DNA of 64,000 nt, taken from Terriglobia bacterium (lineage in GTDB: Bacteria > Acidobacteriota > Terriglobia > Terriglobales > Acidobacteriaceae). How positions within the stretch are numbered: the first letter of the stretch is position 1; every line of letters starts with the position of its first letter. Shown piece by piece: positions 1 to 7,203 of the stretch. The stretch lies in the NCBI GenBank assembly GCA_020073665.1, contig JAIQEU010000015.1:157771-221770 (forward strand), written 5' to 3'. Both the position numbers and the translations under genes were made by a program. The notes under the pieces are model-generated. The model was not told the origin of the DNA. It saw only the letters and a list, made by a program, of their open reading frames with translations, and searched no databases.

Positions 1-966
1 GGCCTTATTTACTCGACATTTCTCGGCGGGAGCAGCTTTGACTACGGCAATGCGATACTAGCTGACGCAACCGGAAACGCCTACCTGGCGGGAGATACGC
101 AGTCGCCCAATTTTCCCGTCCAGAACCCGCTGCAAGCGAATTATGCGGGACAATTCGATGCCTTTGTTTCTGAGTTGGATAGCTCCGGCTCGCAGCTAGT
201 TTTCTCCACGTATCTCGGAGGCGGCAGCGGAGGATTCGGTAATGAGCACGCGGACGGAGTTGCCCTGGACGCTTCCGGGAACATTTATGTAGCGGGATTT
301 ACGGACGCAGCCGATTTCCCCACCGTCAACGCATTCCAACCGCAATTGCGTGGCTTCACTAATGCCTTCATGTCCAAGATCGTCCAGGGGCCGGATTTTG
401 TGATTTCAGCCCCGTCGGATTTCGCCACAGTCAATGCGGGTGGAAAGGCTACATATTCCCTTAGTGTGACGCCGGTAAATGGCTTCAATCAGAGCGTCAA
501 CTTGTCCTGTGCGGGTGCGCCGTCCGGCGCAACCTGCAGAGTCTCGCCGAATTCCGTTGCTCTCGACGGAATACACTCGGCTCCTGCGACAGTCACCGTT
601 AGCACGACTGGCAGTTCGGTTGCTGCGCTTTCGATGATGTCTGATCCAACGCGGCCAAGCGACAAACGCTCAAACGGGCTAGGCGGCGTTGCACGAATGC
701 TCACGCTCGTGGTTTTCCTTGGATTTCCTCTGGGAGCCTCCGTTGGCAAGGGGCGTAGGCGCTGGAGAAGTATCCTGGCGGTCTTTGCGGTTTTCTGCGC
801 CTTCTTTTTTCTCGCATCCTGTGGAGGAGGAGGTTCAGGAGGTGGGGGAGGCAATCAAGGTCCCCCGACTCCGTCGGGTACTTACCCAATTACGGTGACA
901 GGGAGCGCCGTGTCCAGCCAAGGTACGTTGAGTCATCCCGCCCAATTGACGCTGGTCGTCAACTGA
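1..966 (+). CDS. SBBP-repeat surface protein, 3' part only
   Basis: The frame is open from the first base, so the start lies outside the window; 321 residues are visible. The N-terminal visible part contains two SBBP (seven-bladed beta-propeller related) repeats, recognisable by STFLGGSSFD and STYLGG followed by DASGNIYVAGFT. A beta-rich Ig-like stretch follows (about bases 400-610). Bases 697-750 and 769-825 encode two hydrophobic segments separated by an arginine/lysine-rich turn; the second ends in the lipobox-like LASC (bases 811-822), then a Gly/Ser run, then a final beta-strand segment ending TLVVN. I take it to be an exported or envelope protein of unknown ligand. The family is expanded in acidobacteria and planctomycetes. 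No partner gene is visible upstream. Confidence 0.8.
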   Translation, partial: GLIYSTFLGGSSFDYGNAILADATGNAYLAGDTQSPNFPVQNPLQANYAGQFDAFVSELDSSGSQLVFSTYLGGGSGGFGNEHADGVALDASGNIYVAGFTDAADFPTVNAFQPQLRGFTNAFMSKIVQGPDFVISAPSDFATVNAGGKATYSLSVTPVNGFNQSVNLSCAGAPSGATCRVSPNSVALDGIHSAPATVTVSTTGSSVAALSMMSDPTRPSDKRSNGLGGVARMLTLVVFLGFPLGASVGKGRRRWRSILAVFAVFCAFFFLASCGGGGSGGGGGNQGPPTPSGTYPITVTGSAVSSQGTLSHPAQLTLVVN

Positions 967-1174
967 CTGGGCCGCTCCATTTGCACTTGACGTTTTTATT
1001 CGGCCAGACTTTATCCAGGTTTTAGTGCGTGCTGCTAAAGTTAATTAAGAAACTCATCTCTAAAGTTTTCTCTAAATTTAAGTCCCCTTTGTTTAGGGCC
1101 TTTATGAAATTATCATACACTAGCATGTGTGACACCGAAACAACTGCAAGAACATCCTGGAAGATCGGGAGGCC

Positions 1175-1417
1175 ATGACTAAATCTCATGTGTTGACGAT
1201 ATTCTCAAGAAGCGGTAGGTTCCTAAGACCGGACGATGTGTGCAACCTGCTAAGGCCAATTCCCGACCGGCGCTCCTTTTATAGCTATCTCGGGCGGCTC
1301 CAAAGGCAGGGTCTGCTAGAACGATACCCGAACTCCCGGAGAGGCCACCTAGCCTATCGCTTGACCGCTCGCGGACAGGCCCGATTGGAATACCTACGTC
1401 GTTCAGGTACGAGCTAG
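1175..1417 (+). CDS. small winged-helix DNA-binding protein
   Basis: An 80-residue protein with a PadR/MarR-like winged-helix pattern: an N-terminal helix, the stretch RSFYSYLGRLQRQGLLERY as recognition helix leading into the first wing strand, then LAYRLTARGQARLEYLRR as wing and final helix. This is the classic 'LTxxGxxxL' ending of winged-helix regulators. The start ATG follows a GGGAGG Shine-Dalgarno with good spacing. It is the first gene of the cassette that ends with the integrase and tRNA-Phe, so it may be the element's regulator. Its target is unknown; the 28-bp palindrome 44 bases downstream of its stop codon is an obvious candidate operator, but that is inference. Confidence 0.65.
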   Translation: MTKSHVLTIFSRSGRFLRPDDVCNLLRPIPDRRSFYSYLGRLQRQGLLERYPNSRRGHLAYRLTARGQARLEYLRRSGTS

Positions 1418-1460
1418 GCGGAGCAGTCTTCCCATACCGAGGAGGTCCCCCTCAGCCTCT

Positions 1461-1488
1461 CTAACGTTACGTACGTACGTAACGTTAG
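1461..1488. promoter_or_regulatory. perfect 28-bp palindrome
   Basis: The left half CTAACGTTACGTAC is followed directly by its exact reverse complement with no spacer, giving 28 bp of perfect dyad symmetry. The symmetry stops cleanly at both sides (T on the left, C on the right). It lies between two DNA-binding-type genes and about 115 bases upstream of the start at 1604. It has no T-tract, so it is not a terminator. An operator for a dimeric or tetrameric regulator is the simplest reading; a recombination or resolution site is possible. Confidence 0.75.
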
Positions 1489-1568
1489 CAGCATGTCCGG
1501 GTCGATAGCCCTCCAGGCTTCTGCGGCGCGATTTCCCGAATTGAATCGGATCCCACATGTCATGTGTA

Positions 1569-1596
1569 TTGTGCATTTACACATTTTATGTATACT
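1569..1596 (+). promoter_or_regulatory. candidate promoter with overlapping dyad
   Basis: TTGTGC (1569-1574) and TATACT (1591-1596) are separated by 16 bases and resemble -35 and -10 boxes. The -10 box ends 7 bases before the ATG at 1604, so transcription would begin at or next to the start codon and the mRNA would be leaderless; there is no Shine-Dalgarno before 1604. The -35 box overlaps TGTG-N6-CACA (1570-1583), a possible operator for the downstream regulator or the winged-helix protein. Confidence 0.4.
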
Positions 1597-1603
1597 ACTT
1601 GAC

Positions 1604-2104
1604 ATGGCCACCAAGAACTATCACCGCGCCTTATTCGACGCCGAGCAGGACTTGGCGCGCTGCTTAGTGCAACGCCAGAAGATCGATCACAAAATGGCTC
1701 GGCTCCAGGCTGTCGTCAGCCATTTGCAAAACCTTTGCGCCGATCTGGACCGAAAGCACTTCGAGAAACGCGTTGAACGCGTCGTGAAGGCAGGCCTGAC
1801 GGTGGGAGTCACGGACCTAGCGCGTGCCATCCTGAAAGAGACGTTCTTTGCCATGACTGCAGGCGACCTCAAGAAAAGCATGGAAGCGAGAAAGCTCGAC
1901 TTGTCCAGGTACTCGAATCCCTTGGCTGTGATCCACACTGTGCTCAAGCGGCTAGTACAAAGCGGTGAGGTGAGAGTGGTTCCGCAGAAAGCGGGCCGGA
2001 AGTCTTATCAATGGGTCAGCACCACAGACAAGTTGTTGTCCGAGTTACGGCAGACGAGTCAACCAACCGCCCAGCGGCGTGGCGGTTTGAAGGAGTCCAG
2101 GTGA
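1604..2104 (+). CDS. coiled-coil/winged-helix protein of the cassette
   Basis: A 166-residue protein. Residues about 5-60 are charged and heptad-like and likely form a coiled coil (FDAEQDLARCLVQRQKIDHK). The middle and C-terminal part (TAGDLKKSMEARKLDLSRY, then VIHTVLKRLVQSGEVRVV) reads as a winged-helix domain with a basic wing ending GRKSYQW. I chose ATG 1604 rather than the in-frame ATG at 1493 because the upstream translation has no protein character and would begin before the candidate promoter. The stop overlaps the next gene's start as GTGA, so these genes are translationally coupled. A regulatory or accessory role in the mobile cassette is likely; no specific family was recognised. 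Confidence 0.65.
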   Translation: MATKNYHRALFDAEQDLARCLVQRQKIDHKMARLQAVVSHLQNLCADLDRKHFEKRVERVVKAGLTVGVTDLARAILKETFFAMTAGDLKKSMEARKLDLSRYSNPLAVIHTVLKRLVQSGEVRVVPQKAGRKSYQWVSTTDKLLSELRQTSQPTAQRRGGLKESR

Positions 2105-2475
2105 AACCTTTATTGGCGAATCGAGGCTTACGACTGTTTCCGTGTTGTGTTTGCGGCGAGGGACGCGAGGTGCGGACGACGAAGAAAGGCAAGCCTTATC
2201 TGATCTGCGATCCCTGTGGCGTGCAGATGTTTGTGAGGGTCGAAACCGGGATTCGACGGTTCGAACAGCTAGTGGCGGACGCTGATCGAAACCATATCTG
2301 GAAGCGCCTGGCAGATTTGGAGCAGCGCTATCAATTGCAGTGCCCTCGATGCGGCAAGAAGTTTTGGTTGACCACCGAACTGATCAAAACCAGTTGGATG
2401 AACGGGACGTTGGAAGGTTATCGGTGTCCCGAGGCAGAGTGCGGCGGAATCGCCAAACCGGGGAAGGCCGCATGA
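2101..2475 (+). CDS. zinc-ribbon protein
   Basis: A 124-residue protein starting at GTG 2101, supported by the Shine-Dalgarno GAAGGAG (2089-2095) five bases before it and by the GTGA overlap with the previous stop. Two cysteine clusters are visible. CCVCGEG together with CDPCG forms one zinc-ribbon-like site near residues 15-45. CPRCGKKFW together with CPEAECG forms a second in the C-terminal half. Between them lies a helical linker. Such double ribbons occur in nucleic-acid-binding accessory proteins of mobile elements. No catalytic motif was seen. The next gene begins inside its stop codon (ATGA). Confidence 0.65.
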   Translation: MKPLLANRGLRLFPCCVCGEGREVRTTKKGKPYLICDPCGVQMFVRVETGIRRFEQLVADADRNHIWKRLADLEQRYQLQCPRCGKKFWLTTELIKTSWMNGTLEGYRCPEAECGGIAKPGKAA

Positions 2476-2573
2476 AACTGACATTGTTGGGGATGCTCGT
2501 AATCCTCGGAGTCGTGGCGTTGATAGTCTCTATTGCAACACTCCAGTGGGACAGCGTTGTTGCAGAGAACTGA
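2472..2573 (+). CDS. 33-residue single-pass membrane peptide
   Basis: A very short frame whose ATG overlaps the preceding stop (ATGA), so it can be translated by re-initiation. Residues about 3-22 are almost entirely hydrophobic (LTLLGMLVILGVVALIVSIA), followed by a short polar tail ending in VVAEN. One transmembrane helix with a tiny C-terminal tail is the clear prediction. Sitting in an operon of DNA-binding proteins, it could be a small inner-membrane peptide of the mobile cassette, for example toxin-like or anchoring, but nothing in the sequence decides this. Overlap, codon phase and hydrophobicity are the only evidence that it is a gene. Confidence 0.5.
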   Translation: MKLTLLGMLVILGVVALIVSIATLQWDSVVAEN

Positions 2574-2589
2574 TAAGCGGGGAATGAGC

Positions 2590-2829
2590 ATGACGACCAA
2601 CCCAGAACGCGAACCCTTTGTTGACGCAGTAGAGGCGGGGGAGTTTCTACACTTACGCCCGCGTCGCGTCTTGGAACTGGCACGCCGGGGCGAAATCCCT
2701 GCTTATCCGCTGGGACAAGGTAAACGACGGGTGTGGCGGTTTCGGCTTTCCGAGGTTGCGGATGCCATTCGCGCACGCAGTGTAGACTATCCACGGCAGT
2801 CTCCCGCGCCAAGACAGGAGACGACCTAA
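2590..2829 (+). CDS. excisionase/AlpA-like helix-turn-helix protein
   Basis: A small protein (79 residues from ATG 2590; ATG 2584 is an alternative) with the MerR-like fold of DNA-binding excisionases: DAVEAGEFLHLRPRRVLELA as helix-turn-helix, RGEIPAYPLGQGKRRVWRF as wing, then a last helix. The run GGGGA six bases before 2590 favours that start. It lies one base upstream of the integrase gene, the normal order of xis and int in integrating elements, and probably controls the direction of recombination. Confidence 0.8.
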   Translation: MTTNPEREPFVDAVEAGEFLHLRPRRVLELARRGEIPAYPLGQGKRRVWRFRLSEVADAIRARSVDYPRQSPAPRQETT

Positions 2830-2830
2830 A

Positions 2831-4030
2831 ATGGCGCGGTTTCAACGTGGAAGTTTGCGGATTGAACCCCGCAAGAATGGACAAACTTGGGTGCTGCGTT
2901 ACTTCGTAACCCGACCATTAGACTCCCGGAGGGTCGAGCACAAGATAGCCGTTGGCCTTGTGCGCGACTTCCCTGCCGAGTCCGCTGCCTGGGCCGAAGT
3001 GGAGAGGCAACATCTGCAATCGCAAATTAACAGATCGGACTTCAGGGGCCGGGTAACGTTCGCGGACTTGGTTCAGCATTACATGCGGCATGAACTAGAC
3101 GAGCAAACGGAAGCGGTTGACCCCAAGTCCCACACCACCATTGCGGGCTACAGGCGCATTCTGAAGAACCGTTGTCTGGATCGATGGGGAAAGCGGACTG
3201 CGCTGGGCATTCAACCGCTGGAAATCGAGCAGTGGTTGAAGGCTATCAAGCGTGAAGAGCAGTTGGAAAACCCCACGCTCGACAAAATACGGCGCGTGAT
3301 GAGCCTCGTCTTCAAACACGGGCAACGCTACGGACTGATTCCTCGTTCGGAGGAATCGAACCCGCTGCGCTTTGTCCGCTGTAAGACGACGAGCGACTAC
3401 GAAGCTATGATTCTGACTCCACAGCAGGCATTCGTTGTATTGATGCAACTGAAAGAGCCGGAGAGGACCCTGACACTGCTGGCCGCAAGCGCTGGCCTGA
3501 GAATCTCCGAGTGCTTGGGATTGCAGTGGCAGGATGTCAGCTTCGCAGAATCGACCATTAGCGTACGTCGTACTTGGACCTGTGGCCGGGTCGGAATACC
3601 AAAGAGCAAGGCTTCACATGCGCCGGTGCCGCTTCATCCGCTGCTGGCTGAGTTCATGCAAGAGTGGAAGAACACAACCTCGTACTCTGGGCCAGAGCAC
3701 TGGGTGTTCGCTTCCTTCAAGCTAAAAGGACGGCAGCCACGGATAGCCAACATGCTGGTGGAAGACCATCTCCGCCCAGCAGCAGTCAGGGCGGGCGTGC
3801 TAAAGGAAGGGGAGAAAGTACGTTTCGGGTTCCACAACCTGAGACACAGCCTGGCTTCTTTCCTAGTGCGCTCGAAGACCGACCCCAAGACGGTGCAGGC
3901 TTTGCTCCGGCATTCCGACGTAAAAACCACCCTGCAACTGTACGCGCACAGCGTCAGCGAAGACAGGATGGCGGCACAGGGAGAAATGCTCGAAGCCATC
4001 CTGCAATCGAGCAGCGCAGCGGTGAACTGA
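2831..4030 (+). CDS. tyrosine site-specific recombinase (phage-type integrase)
   Basis: A 399-residue protein with an N-terminal arm/core-binding region (residues about 60-170) and a catalytic domain carrying the complete tyrosine-recombinase set: Arg224 in GLRISE, His335 and Arg338 in FHNLRHS, His361 in LLRHSD and the nucleophile Tyr371 in LQLYAHS. It begins one base after the stop of the excisionase-like gene. It ends 76 bases before the 3' end of tRNA-Phe, the preferred attachment site for this enzyme class. It therefore most likely integrates and excises the cassette at that tRNA gene. All catalytic residues are present and the frame is intact, so it may be active. Confidence 0.93.
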   Translation: MARFQRGSLRIEPRKNGQTWVLRYFVTRPLDSRRVEHKIAVGLVRDFPAESAAWAEVERQHLQSQINRSDFRGRVTFADLVQHYMRHELDEQTEAVDPKSHTTIAGYRRILKNRCLDRWGKRTALGIQPLEIEQWLKAIKREEQLENPTLDKIRRVMSLVFKHGQRYGLIPRSEESNPLRFVRCKTTSDYEAMILTPQQAFVVLMQLKEPERTLTLLAASAGLRISECLGLQWQDVSFAESTISVRRTWTCGRVGIPKSKASHAPVPLHPLLAEFMQEWKNTTSYSGPEHWVFASFKLKGRQPRIANMLVEDHLRPAAVRAGVLKEGEKVRFGFHNLRHSLASFLVRSKTDPKTVQALLRHSDVKTTLQLYAHSVSEDRMAAQGEMLEAILQSSSAAVN

Positions 4031-4106
4031 GCACAGGGCACCGAATCATGTGCTGACACTGGGCTGGAGGGGCTTTCGATGATTCGCCGTAACTGGTTGC
4101 AAATGA

Positions 4107-4182
4107 TGGTGGCCAGGGACGGAGTTGAACCGCCGACGCCAGCCTTTTCAGGGCTGCGCTCTACCACCTGAGCTACCTGGCC
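4107..4182 (-). tRNA. tRNA-Phe (anticodon GAA)
   Basis: On the minus strand the 76-nt cloverleaf is complete: acceptor GGCCAGG pairs with CCTGGCC, discriminator A, and the CCA end is encoded. The D-arm has AGCTCAGGTGGTAGAGC. The anticodon stem CAGCC/GGCTG encloses the loop CTGAAAA with anticodon GAA. The T-arm contains GGTTCAACTCC. The 3' end faces the integrase gene, so the T-arm and acceptor region is the probable attachment site of the upstream cassette. Confidence 0.96.
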
Positions 4183-4421
4183 ACTTCTCCGCGGGTAGAA
4201 ATACTCGTCCCCATGCAAGCCTTCCGGAACTCTCTGTCTTTGGGCAGGATGACCGGCCGCGGACAAACCAAGAAAGCACTGGGAGCGTGCGGGACGACTA
4301 GGATTATAGCAACCCCGCCGGAATCGCTCAAGAATCAGCGGGCACTGACCAGCGGGGAGCAGTCCGCGATCACAGTCCGCGGCAGCGAATCGACGGAGCG
4401 TTTACCAGCGATCGATTTCAC

Positions 4422-7046
4422 CTACTGCGCGGCAGCGCTGCCGTGGTGTTGCAGCCAACTGGCTAGCTGGCCGGATTGCTGGGCCTTCAGGTCGGCGCAA
4501 TAACTCACGCGCTCCAGCGCCTGCTTCAACGTGCGCTCGGCCGCCGGGACTTGGTGGCTGGTAAAGAAATCTTTGACTTCGTCGCGCATGCCCGCATCGC
4601 AGAACGCAGACGTGGCGCCCACGACCCCGCCTCCGCCGAAGCCGCCAAAGGTGCTTGCGATCTGCGGCCAGTGCGCGCGCGCAAACGCCCAAGCCAGCTT
4701 CTGTCCTGCCGGATTATCCATCACGCCGGCGATGACGCGGATCGTATCCTGGCTGCGCACCTCCGGACTCAAGGCGTAGTCCAGCGTCCTTTGCAGCAGC
4801 TTGGGATCGCTGAACTCGGCCAGAGTCCGCTGGTACAGGTAGAACTCTTCGGGAGAACCAGCTTTCTTGGTTTGAGCCAGAATTCTGTCGTACAAAGCCG
4901 CGTCGCCATTCAAGGCCGCGAGAGCGAAGACAGTTTCTGCCATGGTCCGATCTACTGCGGAGGGATTGTCGAGCGCTCTTTCCGTCAGTTGTCTGGCCTC
5001 GGTCAACACTTCGGGATCCTGTCCGGTGTAGCCTAGCGTCCGCATTACCACGGCCCGGAGGCTCTTTTGTTCATCGCTCTCACCGGGCGCAGGTTGCCAG
5101 CCCAGTTCTCTTGCCAGCGGCGCGAACAGCCGCCGCACCCATTGCTGATAATCCTGACGGTCGGCGGCGGTCACGAAGTTATCGCCCGTGTACTCGAGTT
5201 CCCCGGCCAATTCCTCAACGACCGCGCGGCTGCGCTCCTCTTGAAAGCCGCCAGCCAGGGCCAGGAAGTCACCGATGTCCTGCCGGCCCACCCGCATGGA
5301 CGCCCACTCGTCGGTCAGCAGGCGGATACGTTCTGCCGGGGTGAAATCCTTCTGCAGCACGCGGGACATGGCGCGAATCGCATCCGGGCCGTAGCCCGAA
5401 CGGTAGAAGCCGGTGGCGCCGGCGTTGGCCATCACCCAGGACGCGCATCCGGGCAGCGTGAAAGTCTGTTGCTTCTGGGTGAGCAGTTCACACTGCTCCG
5501 CGATCTTGCCGCTGGCGTCGGGCACGCTCTTCATGCAGACCGGCACCATCCACAGCTCGGGACTACCCGCGTCGAACAAGCTGCGGCTGTAGAAGTAACG
5601 CTGCTGCGAGAGCGCGACATTGGTCTTGTCGCCCGAGCATTGCGTCTGCACCGTGACCATAGGCGCTCCGGCCTGGTTCACGAAGGTCGGCATAACGCGG
5701 TCAACCGGCTTGTTCGAGGCCGTGGCCAGCGCGCTCCAGAAGTCGCCCGCCGTAGCATTTCCGTAGGCATGCTGCTTTAGATACTGATTCACCCCTGCGC
5801 GGAAGGCCTCAGGGCCGAGGTAGGCTTCGAGCATGCGCAACACCGCGGCACTTTTGCCGTAAGCGATGCCATCGAACAATTCGTTGATCTGCTCAGGCGT
5901 GTCCGCCGCCTGGTGAATGGGACGCGTATTGGCCAGCGCATCCACGTTCAGCGAAGTGCCGGTGTCGAGGACGTCATCCAATTGCAGGTTCCATTCCGGT
6001 TTCCAGGCCTCGATCGGCTTCGATTCCATCCAGGTCGCGAAGCCCTCGTTCAGCCAGATGTCGTCCCACCATTGCATGGTGACCAGGTCGCCAAACCACT
6101 GGTGGGCGATCTCGTGCGAAATTGTCGTGGCGACATTCTTGTGGTCATCGACAGAAGCCTGCTGGTCATTGAGCAGCAGGTCGATTTCGCGGTAAGTGAT
6201 GAAGCCGGTGTTCTCCATAGCGCCGGCAGAGAAATCCGGCAACGCAATCTCGTCGAGCTTTCCGAACGGATACTTAATGCCAAAGTAGTGATCGAAATAC
6301 TCGATGCACTGTTCGGAGGTCGCCAGCGCAAACGTTGCCAGCTGCTTCTTGCCCGGCGGCGTGTAAACGCGGATGGGGATGCCGTCGACTTCGCCTTCGA
6401 TAAACTCAAAGTCGCCCACCGCGATGGCCACCAGGTATGAGGACATCTTCGCCGTAGTCGCAAACCGCACTGTATGTTGACCTGCTCCTGGCCCGGGCAC
6501 ATCGGAGATAGCTCGGTAGTTGGAAATCGCCACCCGGCCCTTGTCGGTAATCACCGTGATATCGAACGTTGCCTTGTAGGCGGGCTCGTCGAATGAAGGA
6601 AATGCGCGGCGCGCATCCGTCGCCTCAAACTGGGTAGCCGCGTACTTCTTTCCGCCTTCCAGCTTGCCCAGGTAGAAGCCGCGTAGCTGGTCGTTAAGGA
6701 TTCCGGTGTAGCGGATGTGGATGTTCGCCGGCCCGGGCAAAAGCGGTTTCGGCACGGCCAGCCTGACGGTCTCGTTTTCCAGCTTCACCGCAGCGGTCTG
6801 GGTGGCGCCGGCGCTGGCGATGGTGACCTCGTGGAATTCAATGTCCGCGGCGTTCAGCACGACTTCTGGTGTCGGTTTCAAGACCCGGATCTGGATGATT
6901 TCGTCGCCCGTGAAGTTGTTCTTATCGAAGTTAGGCGTGAAGGTGAGCTTGTAGTTCTCCGGAGTAGCCACTTCGGGCAAGCGTTGAGCCGCCCCGAACG
7001 AAACCAGCATAGAAATAAGGCTGAAGAACCAGATAAATCGTTTCAT
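4422..7046 (-). CDS. M1-family metallo-aminopeptidase, exported
   Basis: An 874-residue zinc aminopeptidase of the PepN/ERAP type, removing N-terminal residues from peptides. The first 20 residues form a signal peptide (FIWFFSLISMLVSFGAA), so it probably acts in the periplasm. The diagnostic motifs are exact: GAMEN at residues 275-279 (exopeptidase specificity), HEIAH at 311-315 and the third zinc ligand Glu334 in NEGFAT, 19 residues after His315. The C-terminal half is the ERAP1-like helical domain. It follows hutU and hutI on the same strand (157-base gap), so it could belong to a peptide and histidine catabolic group, but it may also have its own promoter. Confidence 0.93.
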   Translation of the reverse strand: MKRFIWFFSLISMLVSFGAAQRLPEVATPENYKLTFTPNFDKNNFTGDEIIQIRVLKPTPEVVLNAADIEFHEVTIASAGATQTAAVKLENETVRLAVPKPLLPGPANIHIRYTGILNDQLRGFYLGKLEGGKKYAATQFEATDARRAFPSFDEPAYKATFDITVITDKGRVAISNYRAISDVPGPGAGQHTVRFATTAKMSSYLVAIAVGDFEFIEGEVDGIPIRVYTPPGKKQLATFALATSEQCIEYFDHYFGIKYPFGKLDEIALPDFSAGAMENTGFITYREIDLLLNDQQASVDDHKNVATTISHEIAHQWFGDLVTMQWWDDIWLNEGFATWMESKPIEAWKPEWNLQLDDVLDTGTSLNVDALANTRPIHQAADTPEQINELFDGIAYGKSAAVLRMLEAYLGPEAFRAGVNQYLKQHAYGNATAGDFWSALATASNKPVDRVMPTFVNQAGAPMVTVQTQCSGDKTNVALSQQRYFYSRSLFDAGSPELWMVPVCMKSVPDASGKIAEQCELLTQKQQTFTLPGCASWVMANAGATGFYRSGYGPDAIRAMSRVLQKDFTPAERIRLLTDEWASMRVGRQDIGDFLALAGGFQEERSRAVVEELAGELEYTGDNFVTAADRQDYQQWVRRLFAPLARELGWQPAPGESDEQKSLRAVVMRTLGYTGQDPEVLTEARQLTERALDNPSAVDRTMAETVFALAALNGDAALYDRILAQTKKAGSPEEFYLYQRTLAEFSDPKLLQRTLDYALSPEVRSQDTIRVIAGVMDNPAGQKLAWAFARAHWPQIASTFGGFGGGGVVGATSAFCDAGMRDEVKDFFTSHQVPAAERTLKQALERVSYCADLKAQQSGQLASWLQHHGSAAAQ

Positions 7047-7203
7047 TATTCTTCTTCTATTCCCTTTCGAGATTCTCGATGGTGTGCCCCGCGGGCATCA
7101 GCCGAACGGCCCGGTACGGATGATTCAATTGTGCCGGCGAGGTGCCGGCCATGGGCACTCATCCCCACTCATTACAGTATACGGAAGTTCCAGCGCGTTG
7201 GTT

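Larger units (their letters stand above)
1175..4106. mobile_element. integrated cassette at tRNA-Phe (right end)
   Basis: Six short genes in one direction, several overlapping by 1-4 bases, end with xis-like and int genes and stop at the 3' end of tRNA-Phe. The intergenic DNA at about 1000-1150 and 1550-1600 is clearly more AT-rich than the rest of the window, which fits transfer. I searched by eye for a second copy of the tRNA 3' end (the expected other attachment site) between 1 and 1500 and did not find one, so the left boundary may lie outside the window and the SBBP gene may or may not belong to the element. Confidence 0.6.

Noticed and set aside
1..1500. Second attachment-site copy for the cassette
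   Set aside because: I looked for repeats of the tRNA-Phe 3' end (TGGTGGCCAGG and neighbouring bases) in this stretch and found none. The other end may be outside the window.
4030..4054. Hairpin AGCACA-N13-TGTGCT after the integrase stop as a terminator
   Set aside because: Only 6 bp with a long loop and no T-run.
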